Part shown: in pieces, positions 27,883-37,605 of the stretch
Layout: each line of letters begins with the position of its first letter
How positions within the stretch are numbered: position 1 is the first letter of the stretch
From: Dyella dinghuensis
GTDB taxonomy: Bacteria; Pseudomonadota; Gammaproteobacteria; Xanthomonadales; Rhodanobacteraceae
Length of the DNA stretch: 64,000 nucleotides
Reading direction: 5' to 3'
Assembly: GCF_003977615.1 (NCBI RefSeq)
Contig: NZ_RYZR01000004.1
Coordinates: 1 to 64,000, forward strand
Notes under the pieces: model-generated
The model's database searches: none
Seen by the model: the letters and a program-made list of their open reading frames with translations, nothing else
What the model was told of the DNA's origin: nothing
Translations under genes and position numbers: made by a program

Positions 27883-28704
27883 ATGTTGCGCCAGCGCGTC
27901 CTCACTGCCCTGATTCTTGCTCCACTTGTCATCCTGCTGATTCTGTTTTTGCCGACGGATTTCTTCGCCGTCGCACTCGCCGCGGCCTTTCTCGCAGCGA
28001 CCTGGGAATGGTCGCGCCTCTCCGGCATGAAGAACCGCGTTAACCGGGGCATTTTGCTCGGCTTTGCCGCAGTGTTTTTTGTCGTGCTGTGGCTGCTGCG
28101 TAGTTCTGCGTTGCTGTGGCCCGCGGTGATTGCCGCCGGTGTCGCATGGTGGCTGCTGGCGTGCGTATGGCTTCGGCACTTCGCTTTTGGTGCTGCACCG
28201 ACCGCGGAAAATCGAAATCTCAAATTGCTGGCTGGCGCGTTCGTGATTTTCCCTGCATGGGTCGCAGGCGTGAATATTCATGCTGGCGAATCGCACGGCC
28301 ATGCGTGGGTCTTTCTCGCCATGCTGCTGGTGTGGGCCGCCGATACCGGCGCTTACTTTGCCGGCCGCTTCTTTGGCAAACGCAAACTAGCCCCCAACAT
28401 CAGCCCCGGCAAAACGTGGGCTGGCGTTTACGGCGCATTTGTCGCCAGCGCATTGGTGATTCTGGTGGGCGGCTGGTTGTTGGGAGTGCGCGATGCGCGA
28501 CTTATCGGCCTGGTGGTCGTGGCAATTGTGACCGTCGCCAGCTCTATCGTTGGCGATCTGGTGGAAAGCCTGATGAAGCGCCACGCCAGCGTGAAAGATT
28601 CCGGCGCACTATTCCCCGGCCACGGCGGCTTGCTGGACCGCCTCGACAGCGTGTTTGCCGCACTTCCCGTCTTCGCACTCGGAAAGCTGTTGCTCGGGCT
28701 TTGA
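27883..28704 (+). CDS. cdsA: phosphatidate cytidylyltransferase
   Basis: The 273-residue inner-membrane enzyme makes CDP-diacylglycerol from CTP and phosphatidate, the branch point of phospholipid synthesis. Multiple transmembrane helices are visible and the signature SxVGDLxESxxKRxxxxKDSGxxxPGHGGxLDRxDS is complete (residues about 222-258). A GTG or TTG start for the following DXR-like gene overlaps or abuts its stop. Confidence 0.96.
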   Translation: MLRQRVLTALILAPLVILLILFLPTDFFAVALAAAFLAATWEWSRLSGMKNRVNRGILLGFAAVFFVVLWLLRSSALLWPAVIAAGVAWWLLACVWLRHFAFGAAPTAENRNLKLLAGAFVIFPAWVAGVNIHAGESHGHAWVFLAMLLVWAADTGAYFAGRFFGKRKLAPNISPGKTWAGVYGAFVASALVILVGGWLLGVRDARLIGLVVVAIVTVASSIVGDLVESLMKRHASVKDSGALFPGHGGLLDRLDSVFAALPVFALGKLLLGL

Positions 28705-28709
28705 ATTGC

Positions 28710-29882
28710 GTGAGCGCGATCCGCAATGTCGCTGTGTTGGGGGCAACGGGTTCGGTCGGGAAACATACCCTCGATGCTGTAAGTGACGACCCGGATCGTC
28801 TTCGTGCCAGCGTGCTCGTTGCGCACAGCAACGTTGAAGCGCTTGTTGCGCTTTGTATTCGCCATCGGCCCGATCTGGCGATCATTGCAGATACGCAACT
28901 GGAAACCGATCTCGCACGGCGACTCGCCGCCGCAGGCGTTCGTTGCGATGTCGCCAGTGGCCACGAGGCCATCTGCTACGCGGCTGGATCGTCTCTGTGC
29001 GATGTCGTTGTATGCGCCATGACGGGCTTGGCATCGCTCGATGCTGCACTAACTGCGGCACGCGCCGGAAAACGGCTTGTGCTGGCGAATAACGAACCCG
29101 CCGTGATCGCGGGCTCGCTGTTGAGAAACGCAGCCGCCGAAAGTGGCGGTGAAGTAATCCCGTTAAGCACTGCGGCGCATGCGATCGCCCAATACGTCAG
29201 CAACACCCATGCCGATCTCAATCACGCCGATGTCAGGCGCCTGATCCTTACGTCATTCGGCGGCCCCTTCGCGGGACGCACGCGCGCCGACCTTATGACG
29301 GTTACGCCTGATGACCTCGGCGCAACCCCGGGCAAGCTCTCCGATCGCCAACGTGCCGTCGATTCGGCCACCCTGATGAACACGGGCCTGGAGGCCCTCG
29401 CTATCCATCATCTGTTCCTGGCGACCCCGCAGATTCAGGTACGGCTGACCACGCGAAGCATCGCACCCGCCATACTGGAGCGAGCCGACGGGTCAATCCA
29501 AGCGCTAGGGCGCTGGCTCGATGCGCGGTCGGCCATCGATTCGGCGCTTCACGGAGCCGAACTGCCCAACCGCCATCCGATCGGTGAGAGAGAGACCCTA
29601 TCCGCGCTTGCGGCACCCGATCCAGGCGCGTTCCGCTGCCTGACACTCGCACTGGCCGCCCTGCGTGAGGGCGGCGATGCGCCAGCGCTTCTGAATGCCG
29701 CTAACGAGGTCGCCGTAGCGGCCTTTCTGGCAGGGTCCCTACCCTTTCTTTCCATTGCCGACCTAATTGAGCAGGTCCTCACGGAACTGCCGCCGCAGCC
29801 TGTGGTCGATATCCAGACCCTACGCGAACGCGACCGGGCGGCCCGTGCTGCAGCCCGGCGGGTACTTCGCACCGCTTGCTGA
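28710..29882 (+). CDS. DXR-like protein lacking catalytic residues
   Basis: The 390-residue protein occupies the dxr position between cdsA and rseP and aligns end to end with 1-deoxy-D-xylulose 5-phosphate reductoisomerase (usual length about 395). The NADPH-binding GATGSVGKHTL is kept. Most active-site residues (E. coli numbering) are changed: Lys125 to Asn128, Asp150 to Ser153, Glu152 to Ala155, Ser186 to Phe183, His209 to Thr206, Ser222 to Ala216, Lys228 to Thr225. Asn227 and Glu231 remain (Asn224, Glu228). The frame is intact and the C-terminal LNAANEVAVAAFL is normal. It should not work as DXR; its present role is unknown. GTG 28710 is assumed; TTG 28701 is possible. Confidence 0.85.
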   Translation: MSAIRNVAVLGATGSVGKHTLDAVSDDPDRLRASVLVAHSNVEALVALCIRHRPDLAIIADTQLETDLARRLAAAGVRCDVASGHEAICYAAGSSLCDVVVCAMTGLASLDAALTAARAGKRLVLANNEPAVIAGSLLRNAAAESGGEVIPLSTAAHAIAQYVSNTHADLNHADVRRLILTSFGGPFAGRTRADLMTVTPDDLGATPGKLSDRQRAVDSATLMNTGLEALAIHHLFLATPQIQVRLTTRSIAPAILERADGSIQALGRWLDARSAIDSALHGAELPNRHPIGERETLSALAAPDPGAFRCLTLALAALREGGDAPALLNAANEVAVAAFLAGSLPFLSIADLIEQVLTELPPQPVVDIQTLRERDRAARAAARRVLRTAC

Positions 29883-29917
29883 TAAGCTTTGTGCTTCTTT
29901 AGAGACGTACTTGATTG

Positions 29918-31267
29918 ATGAATCCCTTTTTCGGCTCGGTGTTCTGGTTGCTGGTCACGCTCGGCGTGCTGGTGACTTTTCACGAATTCGGACACTACTG
30001 GGTCGCGCGGCGCTGCGGCGTGAAGGTTTTGCGCTTCTCCATCGGCTTCGGCAATGCGATCTGGAAGCGCATCGGCCGCGATGGCACCGAATACCAGATT
30101 GCGGCAATTCCACTGGGCGGCTACGTCAAAATGCTCGATGCGCGCGAAGGTGAAGTCGATCCCGCGCTGCTGCATCAGGAGTTCACCAATCAGTCGATCT
30201 GGAAGCGCATCGCCATCGTCGCTGCCGGTCCTGGCTTCAATATCATTTTCACGATCGCGGCGTTCTGGCTGATGTTCGTGATGGGTCGTACGGACTACGC
30301 ACCCATCGTTACGGCAGAACCGCAAAGTCTTGCTGCACAAGCCGGCATCAAACCGGGCGATCGCATTCTCAGCGTCGGCGGCGAAGCCGTCGTCACGTGG
30401 AGTGGTGCTACCGATGCCATTGCCAATGCATTGCTGGGCCGCTCGCCGCTCCCGGTGACGGTACGCGGCACCGATGGTACGCAGCGTTCCATCGTACTGC
30501 CGCTCAATCGGCTGCCGGCCGGCGAAGATGTCGGCCAGTACATGGACAAGCTCGGAATCCAACCGGCCTCTCCCCCGCCGATTGCCGCCATCGTGCAGCC
30601 GGGCTATCCGGCCGCTACGGCGGGGATGCAGGCGGGCGACCAGGTGGTGAGTGTCAACGGTGTCGCCGTAAAGACTTTCGAAGAGATCGGCAAGCAGATC
30701 ACCGCCGATGCGGTGAAGTCGCCGGTGATGTCGATCGCCATTCTGCGCAACGGCAAGCCGCTGCAGTTCACGTTGACGGCGCGCCTGGACTCCACGGACG
30801 CCAGCAAGCCGTACTGGGCGATTGGTATCGGCGCGCAGCCACCCGAAGCGGCCATCCAGCATTACGGCCCCTTCAAGGCCCTGACCGAATCGCTCGACCT
30901 GACCTGGCAACGGACCACCGAAACCTTCGGCATGGTTAGCAAGATGCTTACCGGCCAGGCATCCACGCGGAACCTCTCCGGCGTGATCGGCATCGCCCAG
31001 GTCGCCAATGCCGCGGCCTCGGCGGGGCTGGACCGATTCCTGGAATTCCTCGGCTTGGTGTCTCTCAGCCTGGCCATCGTCAACCTGTTGCCGATTCCAG
31101 TCTTGGACGGCGGGCACTTGCTGTATTACCTTATCGAGCTGGTCAAGGGCAGCCCGGTCAGTGAGCGGACCATGATCGCGGGTCAGTACGTGGGTCTCGC
31201 CTTGCTGTGCACACTGATGGTGTTGGCGTTTTACAACGACATCCATCGCATCATCCTGCCCTCGTGA
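29918..31267 (+). CDS. rseP: site-2 intramembrane protease RseP
   Basis: The 449-residue zinc metalloprotease cleaves anti-sigma factor RseA within the inner membrane to release the envelope stress sigma factor, and clears signal peptide remnants. The zinc site HEFGH is at residues 22-26 in the first helix, a tandem PDZ region spans about 115-300, and the third ligand Asp is in LLPIPVLDGGHLLYY. ATG 29918 is preferred to the TTG three bases upstream. bamA lies 224 bases downstream. Confidence 0.96.
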   Translation: MNPFFGSVFWLLVTLGVLVTFHEFGHYWVARRCGVKVLRFSIGFGNAIWKRIGRDGTEYQIAAIPLGGYVKMLDAREGEVDPALLHQEFTNQSIWKRIAIVAAGPGFNIIFTIAAFWLMFVMGRTDYAPIVTAEPQSLAAQAGIKPGDRILSVGGEAVVTWSGATDAIANALLGRSPLPVTVRGTDGTQRSIVLPLNRLPAGEDVGQYMDKLGIQPASPPPIAAIVQPGYPAATAGMQAGDQVVSVNGVAVKTFEEIGKQITADAVKSPVMSIAILRNGKPLQFTLTARLDSTDASKPYWAIGIGAQPPEAAIQHYGPFKALTESLDLTWQRTTETFGMVSKMLTGQASTRNLSGVIGIAQVANAAASAGLDRFLEFLGLVSLSLAIVNLLPIPVLDGGHLLYYLIELVKGSPVSERTMIAGQYVGLALLCTLMVLAFYNDIHRIILPS

Positions 31268-31491
31268 TACGGATGCGCGCCGCTGACAACCTCTGGTTGG
31301 ATGCTGGCCGCCGCTTCTGTGCCGCGTGGCAAATCACCCGCAACGTGCGGCTTCCCGGTGTAGTTCAGCCGGCCATGCCAAGCGCAAGTGCGGACAAAAC
31401 TTAAAGGATCGGGCTTGTCCCGGTTCGGGAAGAAAAATACAGCGCAGCGATCGAATGATCGCTTCGTCCGAATAACACAACGGAATCGACG

Positions 31492-33906
31492 ATGAAGCGT
31501 ATCGCCGCCCTGATCCTGCTTGCCTCCCTTTCAACGAGTGTGCTTGCACTCGAACCATTCGTCGTTTCTGACATCCGTATCGAAGGTCTCAGCCGCATCT
31601 CCGCGGGCACGGTATTCAACTACCTGCAGATCAACAAAGGCGATCGTCTTAGCAACGAAGAAGCCCAACAGGCTATTCGCGCCCTGTACAACACCAAGTT
31701 CTTCAGCGATGTGGAACTGGAACGCGATGGCGACATCCTGGTGGTGAAGGTGGTCGAGCGCCCCTCCATTGCCAAGCTCACCATCCGCGGCAACAACGAC
31801 ATCAAGACCGACGACTTGAAGAAGGGCCTGAAGGATATCGGCCTGACTGAAGGCGAAACCTTTGATCGCCTTTCGCTTGATCGCGTGCAGCAGGAACTGA
31901 TTCGTCAGTACTACAACCGCGGCAAATACAACGTATCGGTGATTCCGCACGTGACCGAGCTGGATCGCAATCGTGTCGCCATCGATATCGAAATCCGCGA
32001 AGGCAAGGTTGCCAAGATCAAGGAAGTGAACATCGTAGGCAACACGGCGTTCACCACTCGCGAGATCGAAAAAGATTTCGAATCCGGCACCACCAACTGG
32101 CTGTCCTGGTATTCGAAGAACGACCAGTATTCGCAGGAAAAACTCTCGGGCGACCTGAAGAAACTGCAGTCGTACTACATGGACCGCGGTTACGCCGACT
32201 TCGGCCTGGATTCCTCGCAGGTGACGATCTCGCCCGACAAACGCGCGATGTACATCGACGCGGATGTGGTCCAGGGCGACATCTACCATATCTCCGACAC
32301 GCATCTGCTCGGTCAGCTGATCCTGCCGGAAGCGACGCTGCGCCAGCTCGTGTTCGTGAAGAATGGCGACTTGTTCAATCGTCGCGCGATCGAAGCCACG
32401 TCCGATGCGATCAAGGCCACGCTGGCTAACATCGGTTACGCCTTTGCCAAGGTCAACTCGGTACCCAAGCTCGACAAGAGCGCCCACACCGCCGACATCA
32501 CCTGGTACATCCAGCCTGGCCCGCGCGTGTATGTGCGCCGAGTGATCTTCCAGGGCAATACGCGTACCGAAGACGATGTGCTGCGTCGTGAAATGCGTCA
32601 GCTGGAAGGCGCCTGGTATTCGCAAGCGGCGATCGACCGTTCCAAGATCCGCCTGCAACAGCTGGGCTACTTCAAGACGGTCACCATCGACAAACAGACC
32701 GTCCCCGGTAGCGACGATGAGGTCGATCTGACGGTGAAGGTGGAAGAACAGTCCGCCGGCAGCCTGACGTTTGGCGTGGGTTACTCGCAGTATTCGGGCA
32801 TCATCCTGTCGAGCTCGGTGTCGCAGAAAAACTTCCTCGGTACCGGCGATCAGTTCAGCGTCAGCGCAGAGCGCAGCGATTACCTCACGCAGATCAGCGC
32901 GAGTTACTACAACCCGTTCCTGACCGATAGCGGTGTCGGCATCGGCTACAACGCGTCGTTCTCGCGCGCCGATTACGCCGACCTGGGCAGCCAGTACGCA
33001 AGCTATTCGAACAGCACCAAGTCATTCTCGACCACGCTGGGTTTCCCGATCACCGACTTCGATAGTTTGAGAGGCAGTCTTGGTATCGGCAGCACCAAGC
33101 TCAACACGTACGTCGGCTACACCCCGCAGATCCTCGTTGACTACATCAACGCCTTGGGTCACGACACCATCCATTCGTGGACGGGCTCATTAAGCTGGGT
33201 GCACGACACGCGCAACTCGTATTGGGCACCTACTCACGGTGGCCAGCTGACTGCCACGGTCAACGTCGCATTGCCGGGTTCGACCGTGCAGTACTGGACG
33301 TTCAACGGCGAAGCCAATCATTACTGGCCGATCGGCAAGGGCTTCGTGCTCTATCTAGACGGCAAGGTTGGTTATGGCAACACGTACGGTAACCAGACGT
33401 ACGAATTCAATACGGCAGACGGTGAATACAAAGCTGGCCAGACGATTGCTTTCCCGTTCTGGATGAATTTCTACGCTGGCGGTGTGACCGACGTGCGTGG
33501 CTTCCAGGACAACACCCTTGGTCCGCGCGCGTGCGCGGGCCAAACGACTGCTGGCGGGCCGATCACACCGCAGTCGAACGGTTACTGCCCCGGCAGTACC
33601 TATTCCTATTCACAGCCGATCGGTGGTGCATTCAAGGTGCTCGGCACGGCGGAACTGTATCTGCCACTGCCGTTCCTGAAGGACATCAACACCGCTCGCG
33701 TAGCGTGGTTCGTCGACGTCGGCCAGGCCTTCCCAACCATCAGCGATTTCCGCACCAGCCAGCTCGATGCCTCCACCGGTGTGTCGCTGCACTGGCAGGC
33801 ACCGATCGGCCCGCTGATCATCAGCCTGGGCTTCCCGTTCCGCAAACAGCCGGGCGACAGCCAGTACACCGAACGCATTCAGTTCACCTTCGGCAGCCAG
33901 TTCTAA
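31492..33906 (+). CDS. bamA: outer membrane protein assembly factor BamA
   Basis: The 804-residue Omp85 protein inserts beta-barrel proteins in the outer membrane. It has a signal peptide (cleavage likely after SVLA, residue 19), five POTRA domains (about 22-425) and a C-terminal 16-strand barrel ending in FTFGSQF with terminal Phe. The conserved barrel VRGF motif is present (DVRGFQDNTLGP). The 224-base gap upstream probably holds its own promoter, though none is clear to me. An intrinsic terminator follows and skp is absent. Confidence 0.97.
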   Translation: MKRIAALILLASLSTSVLALEPFVVSDIRIEGLSRISAGTVFNYLQINKGDRLSNEEAQQAIRALYNTKFFSDVELERDGDILVVKVVERPSIAKLTIRGNNDIKTDDLKKGLKDIGLTEGETFDRLSLDRVQQELIRQYYNRGKYNVSVIPHVTELDRNRVAIDIEIREGKVAKIKEVNIVGNTAFTTREIEKDFESGTTNWLSWYSKNDQYSQEKLSGDLKKLQSYYMDRGYADFGLDSSQVTISPDKRAMYIDADVVQGDIYHISDTHLLGQLILPEATLRQLVFVKNGDLFNRRAIEATSDAIKATLANIGYAFAKVNSVPKLDKSAHTADITWYIQPGPRVYVRRVIFQGNTRTEDDVLRREMRQLEGAWYSQAAIDRSKIRLQQLGYFKTVTIDKQTVPGSDDEVDLTVKVEEQSAGSLTFGVGYSQYSGIILSSSVSQKNFLGTGDQFSVSAERSDYLTQISASYYNPFLTDSGVGIGYNASFSRADYADLGSQYASYSNSTKSFSTTLGFPITDFDSLRGSLGIGSTKLNTYVGYTPQILVDYINALGHDTIHSWTGSLSWVHDTRNSYWAPTHGGQLTATVNVALPGSTVQYWTFNGEANHYWPIGKGFVLYLDGKVGYGNTYGNQTYEFNTADGEYKAGQTIAFPFWMNFYAGGVTDVRGFQDNTLGPRACAGQTTAGGPITPQSNGYCPGSTYSYSQPIGGAFKVLGTAELYLPLPFLKDINTARVAWFVDVGQAFPTISDFRTSQLDASTGVSLHWQAPIGPLIISLGFPFRKQPGDSQYTERIQFTFGSQF

Positions 33907-33941
33907 TCGGACTGGTACCGTCGGGTCCGCAAGGACACGTC

Positions 33942-33973
33942 AAAGAAAGCGCGGCTATGCCGCGCTTTCTTTT
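33942..33973 (+). terminator. strong intrinsic terminator after bamA
   Basis: AAAGAAAGCGCGGC and its exact complement GCCGCGCTTTCTTT form a 14-pair stem around a TAT loop, ending in a T-rich tail. It separates bamA from lpxD transcriptionally. Confidence 0.93.
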
Positions 33974-34012
33974 GGATTCGTAGAAAAATGCGCGCGTAGT
34001 GGATTCAGCCCT

Positions 34013-34018
34013 TACAAT
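34013..34018 (+). promoter_or_regulatory. candidate -10 element for the lpxD operon
   Basis: TACAAT stands 25 bases before the lpxD ATG and after the bamA terminator, where a promoter is needed. No convincing -35 hexamer is found at 16-18 bases upstream. Confidence 0.35.
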
Positions 34019-34042
34019 GCGTCGCATGCTGGGGAAACTTGC

Positions 34043-35071
34043 ATGAGCACGATCCAATACAGAGTGAGCGAACTAGCCAAACGTTTTTCCCTTGAGTTCA
34101 AGGGTGACGGCGAACGCATCATCGATGGTGTCGGCACATTGTCAGGTGCCGGTCCCAGCCAGCTCAGCTTTCTGTCGAACAGCAAGTATTCGGCGCAACT
34201 GGCCACCACGCGTGCCGGCGTAGTCGTGCTGAACAGCGACGCTGTTGCAAGCTGTCCGACCGCTGCACTCGTTGCACGCGACCCTTATGTGGCATACGCG
34301 CATATTGCCGCGCTTTTCGAACATCTGCCTGCTGCCCCACACGGGATACATCCAAGCGCAGTGGTTGCAACGGGCGCACGTGTGAGCGCAACGGCAAGCA
34401 TAGGCCCGTGCTGCGTGATCGAAGACGGCGCCGTGGTCGAAGACGGGGCGGTGCTTGGCCCCCATTGCATCGTTGGCTCTCACTGCACCGTTGGTGCACA
34501 GTCGCGTCTGGTCGCCCGCGTAACCCTGGTCACCCGCGTCACGCTCGGCAAGCGCGTGCTCGTGCATCCGGGCGCGGTGATTGGCTCAGATGGGTTTGGC
34601 CTGGCTTTCGACCGCGATCACTGGGTGAAACTGCCGCAACTGGGTGGCGTTCGCATCGGCGACGACTGCGAAATCGGCGCCAATACCACCATCGATCGCG
34701 GCGCGCTGGATGACACGGTGCTGGAAGAAGACGTGCGCCTGGACAATCAGATCCAGATCGCCCACAACGTTCACGTCGGCGCCCATACGGCCATGGCAGG
34801 CTGTGCAGCGGTGGCCGGTAGTGCGAAAATTGGCCGCTATTGCATGATCGGCGGCAACGCCGGCGTGCTGGGGCATCTGGAAGTGGCTGACCGCGTTACC
34901 ATTACAGCCAAAAGCCTCGTAACCCATTCGATTCGGGAAGCTGGCGAGTATTCCTCTGGAATACCGCTGCAGGAAAACCGCCAGTGGCGTCGTAATGCTG
35001 CGCGTTTCAAGCACCTGGATGAGCTCGCGCGCCGAGTGTCGGCGCTGGAAAAGGATAAGACTGATGACTGA
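34043..35071 (+). CDS. lpxD: UDP-3-O-acyl-glucosamine N-acyltransferase
   Basis: The 342-residue trimeric enzyme adds the second hydroxyacyl chain in lipid A synthesis. The N-terminal uridine-binding domain (TLSGAGPSQLSFLSNSKY) is followed by a left-handed beta-helix of hexapeptide repeats and a C-terminal coiled segment. The catalytic His is in the QIAHNVHVG region (residue about 240). The stop overlaps the fabZ start by eight bases. It is the first gene of lpxD-fabZ-lpxA-lpxB. Confidence 0.96.
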   Translation: MSTIQYRVSELAKRFSLEFKGDGERIIDGVGTLSGAGPSQLSFLSNSKYSAQLATTRAGVVVLNSDAVASCPTAALVARDPYVAYAHIAALFEHLPAAPHGIHPSAVVATGARVSATASIGPCCVIEDGAVVEDGAVLGPHCIVGSHCTVGAQSRLVARVTLVTRVTLGKRVLVHPGAVIGSDGFGLAFDRDHWVKLPQLGGVRIGDDCEIGANTTIDRGALDDTVLEEDVRLDNQIQIAHNVHVGAHTAMAGCAAVAGSAKIGRYCMIGGNAGVLGHLEVADRVTITAKSLVTHSIREAGEYSSGIPLQENRQWRRNAARFKHLDELARRVSALEKDKTDD

Positions 35072-35537
35072 CAACACCGCTCCGATCACGCTGCCGGTGG
35101 GCGTGGAGCAGATTCAACAACTGCTGCCGCATCGCTACCCGTTCCTGCTGGTGGATCGGGTGATCGAGTTCGTGCCCGATCAGAGCGTCGTCACGATCAA
35201 GAACGTCACCATCAACGAACCGTTCTTCACCGGGCATTTCCCTGGCCACCCTGTTATGCCGGGCGTGTTGATCGTCGAGGCCATGGCGCAGTCGGCAGGT
35301 TTGCTGACGCAGCTCAGTGCTCGCTCGAAAGGCGGCTCGCCGAGTTCGCTTTTCTATCTCGCCAAAGTGGATAACGCGCGTTTCAATGCACCGGTCATTC
35401 CGGGCGATCAACTGCGCATGGAAGTTCGACTCAAGCGCCTGTTGCGCAACATGGGCATTTTCGAGGCGGCCACGTTGGTCGACGGCAAGGAAGTGGCCAG
35501 CTGCGAGCTGATGTGTGCGGCGAGGTCCGAAAAATGA
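35064..35537 (+). CDS. fabZ: 3-hydroxyacyl-ACP dehydratase FabZ
   Basis: The 157-residue hot-dog-fold enzyme dehydrates beta-hydroxyacyl-ACP, balancing fatty acid elongation against lipid A acyl supply. Signatures are [14 protein letters not shown] with the active-site His and [20 protein letters not shown] with the catalytic Glu. ATG 35064 overlaps lpxD; an open frame from 34995 is only extension into lpxD. Its stop overlaps lpxA as ATGA. Confidence 0.96.
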   Translation: MTDNTAPITLPVGVEQIQQLLPHRYPFLLVDRVIEFVPDQSVVTIKNVTINEPFFTGHFPGHPVMPGVLIVEAMAQSAGLLTQLSARSKGGSPSSLFYLAKVDNARFNAPVIPGDQLRMEVRLKRLLRNMGIFEAATLVDGKEVASCELMCAARSEK

Positions 35538-36307
35538 TTCACCCGACCGCGCAAATTGATCCATCTGCGGTTATCGGCGCAAATGTTCGCATTGGTGCCT
35601 ACACGGTTATTGGTGCGGACGTGCATATCGGTGATGGCACTGTCATCGGCCCGCATGTTGTCGTCGAAGGCCCCACGCGAATCGGCAAAGACAACCGCAT
35701 TGCGCAATTCGCGTCGCTGGGCGGCGATCCGCAAGACATGAAGTTCAGCGGCGAACGCACCGAGCTCGTTATCGGCGATCGCAACCTTATCCGCGAATTC
35801 GTCACCATCAATCGCGGCACCCCCGAAGGCGGTGGTGTTACGCGTATCGGTAACGACAACTGGCTGCTTGCTTACGTGCACGTCGCACACGATTGCACCG
35901 TCGGCAACCACACTATTTTCTCCAACTACTCTGCGCTGGCCGGTCACGTGGAAGTGGGCGACTGGACCGTGTTCTCCGGTTATTCCGGCGCGCATCAGTT
36001 CTGCAAGATCGGCGAACACGCCTTCATCGCGATGGGCTGCCTGCTCGGCGCCGACGTACCGCCTTTCCTGATGATGGCGAACGATCAAGGCGGACGTCCG
36101 CGTGGCTTGAACACCACCGGCCTGAAGCGCCGCGGTTTCGAACCGGAACGCATTACGGCCATCAAGCGCGCCTACCGCACACTCTATACCTCGGGTTTAT
36201 CGTTAGCCGAAGCACGCGAGCAACTGGTGGTACAAGCGAAGGACAGCGAGGACGTGCGCGCCATGCTCGATTTCCTCGATCGTAGCGAGCGCGGTCTGGC
36301 GCGTTGA
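35534..36307 (+). CDS. lpxA: UDP-N-acetylglucosamine acyltransferase
   Basis: The 257-residue enzyme performs the first committed step of lipid A synthesis, moving hydroxyacyl from ACP to the 3-OH of UDP-GlcNAc. It begins [20 protein letters not shown], has the beta-helix repeats and the catalytic His in [11 protein letters not shown]. The C-terminal helical part (from about 190) is present. The ATG at 35534 overlaps the fabZ stop. Confidence 0.96.
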   Translation: MIHPTAQIDPSAVIGANVRIGAYTVIGADVHIGDGTVIGPHVVVEGPTRIGKDNRIAQFASLGGDPQDMKFSGERTELVIGDRNLIREFVTINRGTPEGGGVTRIGNDNWLLAYVHVAHDCTVGNHTIFSNYSALAGHVEVGDWTVFSGYSGAHQFCKIGEHAFIAMGCLLGADVPPFLMMANDQGGRPRGLNTTGLKRRGFEPERITAIKRAYRTLYTSGLSLAEAREQLVVQAKDSEDVRAMLDFLDRSERGLAR

Positions 36308-36314
36308 TGTTGAC

Positions 36315-36339
36315 GTTGATATGCGTCTCGCATATCAAC
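36315..36339 (+). terminator. perfect hairpin between lpxA and lpxB
   Basis: GTTGATATGC and GCATATCAAC pair over ten bases around loop GTCTC, eight bases after the lpxA stop. It is AT-rich and has no T-run, so a processing or mRNA-stability element is as likely as termination. Confidence 0.5.
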
Positions 36340-36373
36340 AAATCAAATATGGGCTCTTGCCTGGGGTGCCCTT

Positions 36374-37591
36374 ATGCCTGACGACAAAGAAAGCCCCCTG
36401 ATCGCCATCATCGCCGGCGAAGAATCCGGCGATCAACTCGGCGCCGATCTCATCAATGCGCTGCGCCGCTTCTACCCCAACGCACGATTCGCCGGCATCG
36501 GCGGCACTCGCATGCAAGAACAGGGCTTCGAATCCTGGCACGACATGCGCCAGCTTTCGCTGTTCGGCTTCGCCGAAGTGGTCAGCCATTTGCCGCGTCT
36601 GCTGCGCCTGCGCAAGGAGCTCGTCGCACGACTGATCGCCGAGAAGCCGCTTGTCGTCATCGGCATTGACGCGCCGGACTTCAACCTCGGCGTCGAGCGA
36701 CGCTTGAAGGAAGCGGGCATTCTGACCGTGCATTACGTGAGCCCATCGATTTGGGCCTGGCGCGAAAACCGCGCGGAAAAGATTGGCCACAGCGCAAACA
36801 GGGTGCTGTGCCTATTCCCGATGGAACCGCCGATTTATGCCAAGCATGGCATCGATGCGCGATTTGTCGGCCATCCGCTGGCAGATCGTTTTCCGCTCGT
36901 ATCAGACCGCATTCCTGCGCGTCGCACGCTGCAATTACCATTGGATGTGCCGGTGCTCGCCGTGCTGCCCGGCAGCCGCGCCTCCGAACTGGAACGCATG
37001 GGCGCCATCTTCCTCGACGCCGCTCGCCGCGTTGCATCCGCGCTTCCGGGCTTGCGCATTGTGATCCCTGCCGCCAACACGCGAATGCTCGCGACGATGA
37101 AAACGCTGCTCGCGCGCGGCCCACATGACGAAATGATGCCGATCCTGATGGAGGGCCACGCTCACGACGCCATGCTCGCTGCAGACGTCGTGCTGCTCGC
37201 CTCGGGAACCGCAACGCTGGAAGCCATGCTCGCCAAACGCCCGATGGTTGTGGGCTATCGCGTTTCGCCCATCAGCTATCGCATTGCGCGCACGCTTAAG
37301 ATGCTGAAGACGGACGTCTATGCGCTGCCGAACATTCTTGCGCGAGCGTGCGGTATGGGCAGCAAGGTCATGCTCGTTCCCGAATTGATGCAGGACAACT
37401 GCACGGCCGGCAAACTCGCAGACGCCACGCTGTCGCTTTTCCGTGACAGCGAACGCCGCGGCGCTATCGTCGCGGCGTTCGAACAACTTCACGATATTCT
37501 GCGCGGCGATCTGCATGGGCATGCCGGCGATCACGCCGCTGCCGCCATCGCCGAACTGGTGGATGCAAAATCCGCTGCAGCGAAGCACTGA
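36374..37591 (+). CDS. lpxB: lipid-A-disaccharide synthase
   Basis: The 405-residue GT19 enzyme joins lipid X and UDP-diacylglucosamine to form the lipid A disaccharide. Landmarks are [61 protein letters not shown] and [11 protein letters not shown]. The ATG at 36374 is 66 bases after lpxA. Downstream rnhB follows after 14 bases. Confidence 0.96.
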   Translation: MPDDKESPLIAIIAGEESGDQLGADLINALRRFYPNARFAGIGGTRMQEQGFESWHDMRQLSLFGFAEVVSHLPRLLRLRKELVARLIAEKPLVVIGIDAPDFNLGVERRLKEAGILTVHYVSPSIWAWRENRAEKIGHSANRVLCLFPMEPPIYAKHGIDARFVGHPLADRFPLVSDRIPARRTLQLPLDVPVLAVLPGSRASELERMGAIFLDAARRVASALPGLRIVIPAANTRMLATMKTLLARGPHDEMMPILMEGHAHDAMLAADVVLLASGTATLEAMLAKRPMVVGYRVSPISYRIARTLKMLKTDVYALPNILARACGMGSKVMLVPELMQDNCTAGKLADATLSLFRDSERRGAIVAAFEQLHDILRGDLHGHAGDHAAAAIAELVDAKSAAAKH

Positions 37592-37605
37592 ACGGCACCG
37601 CTTCG

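Noticed and set aside
28710-29882. Calling the DXR-like gene a simple pseudogene
   Set aside because: The frame is full length with no stop or shift, and many non-catalytic family positions are kept, which suggests continued selection.
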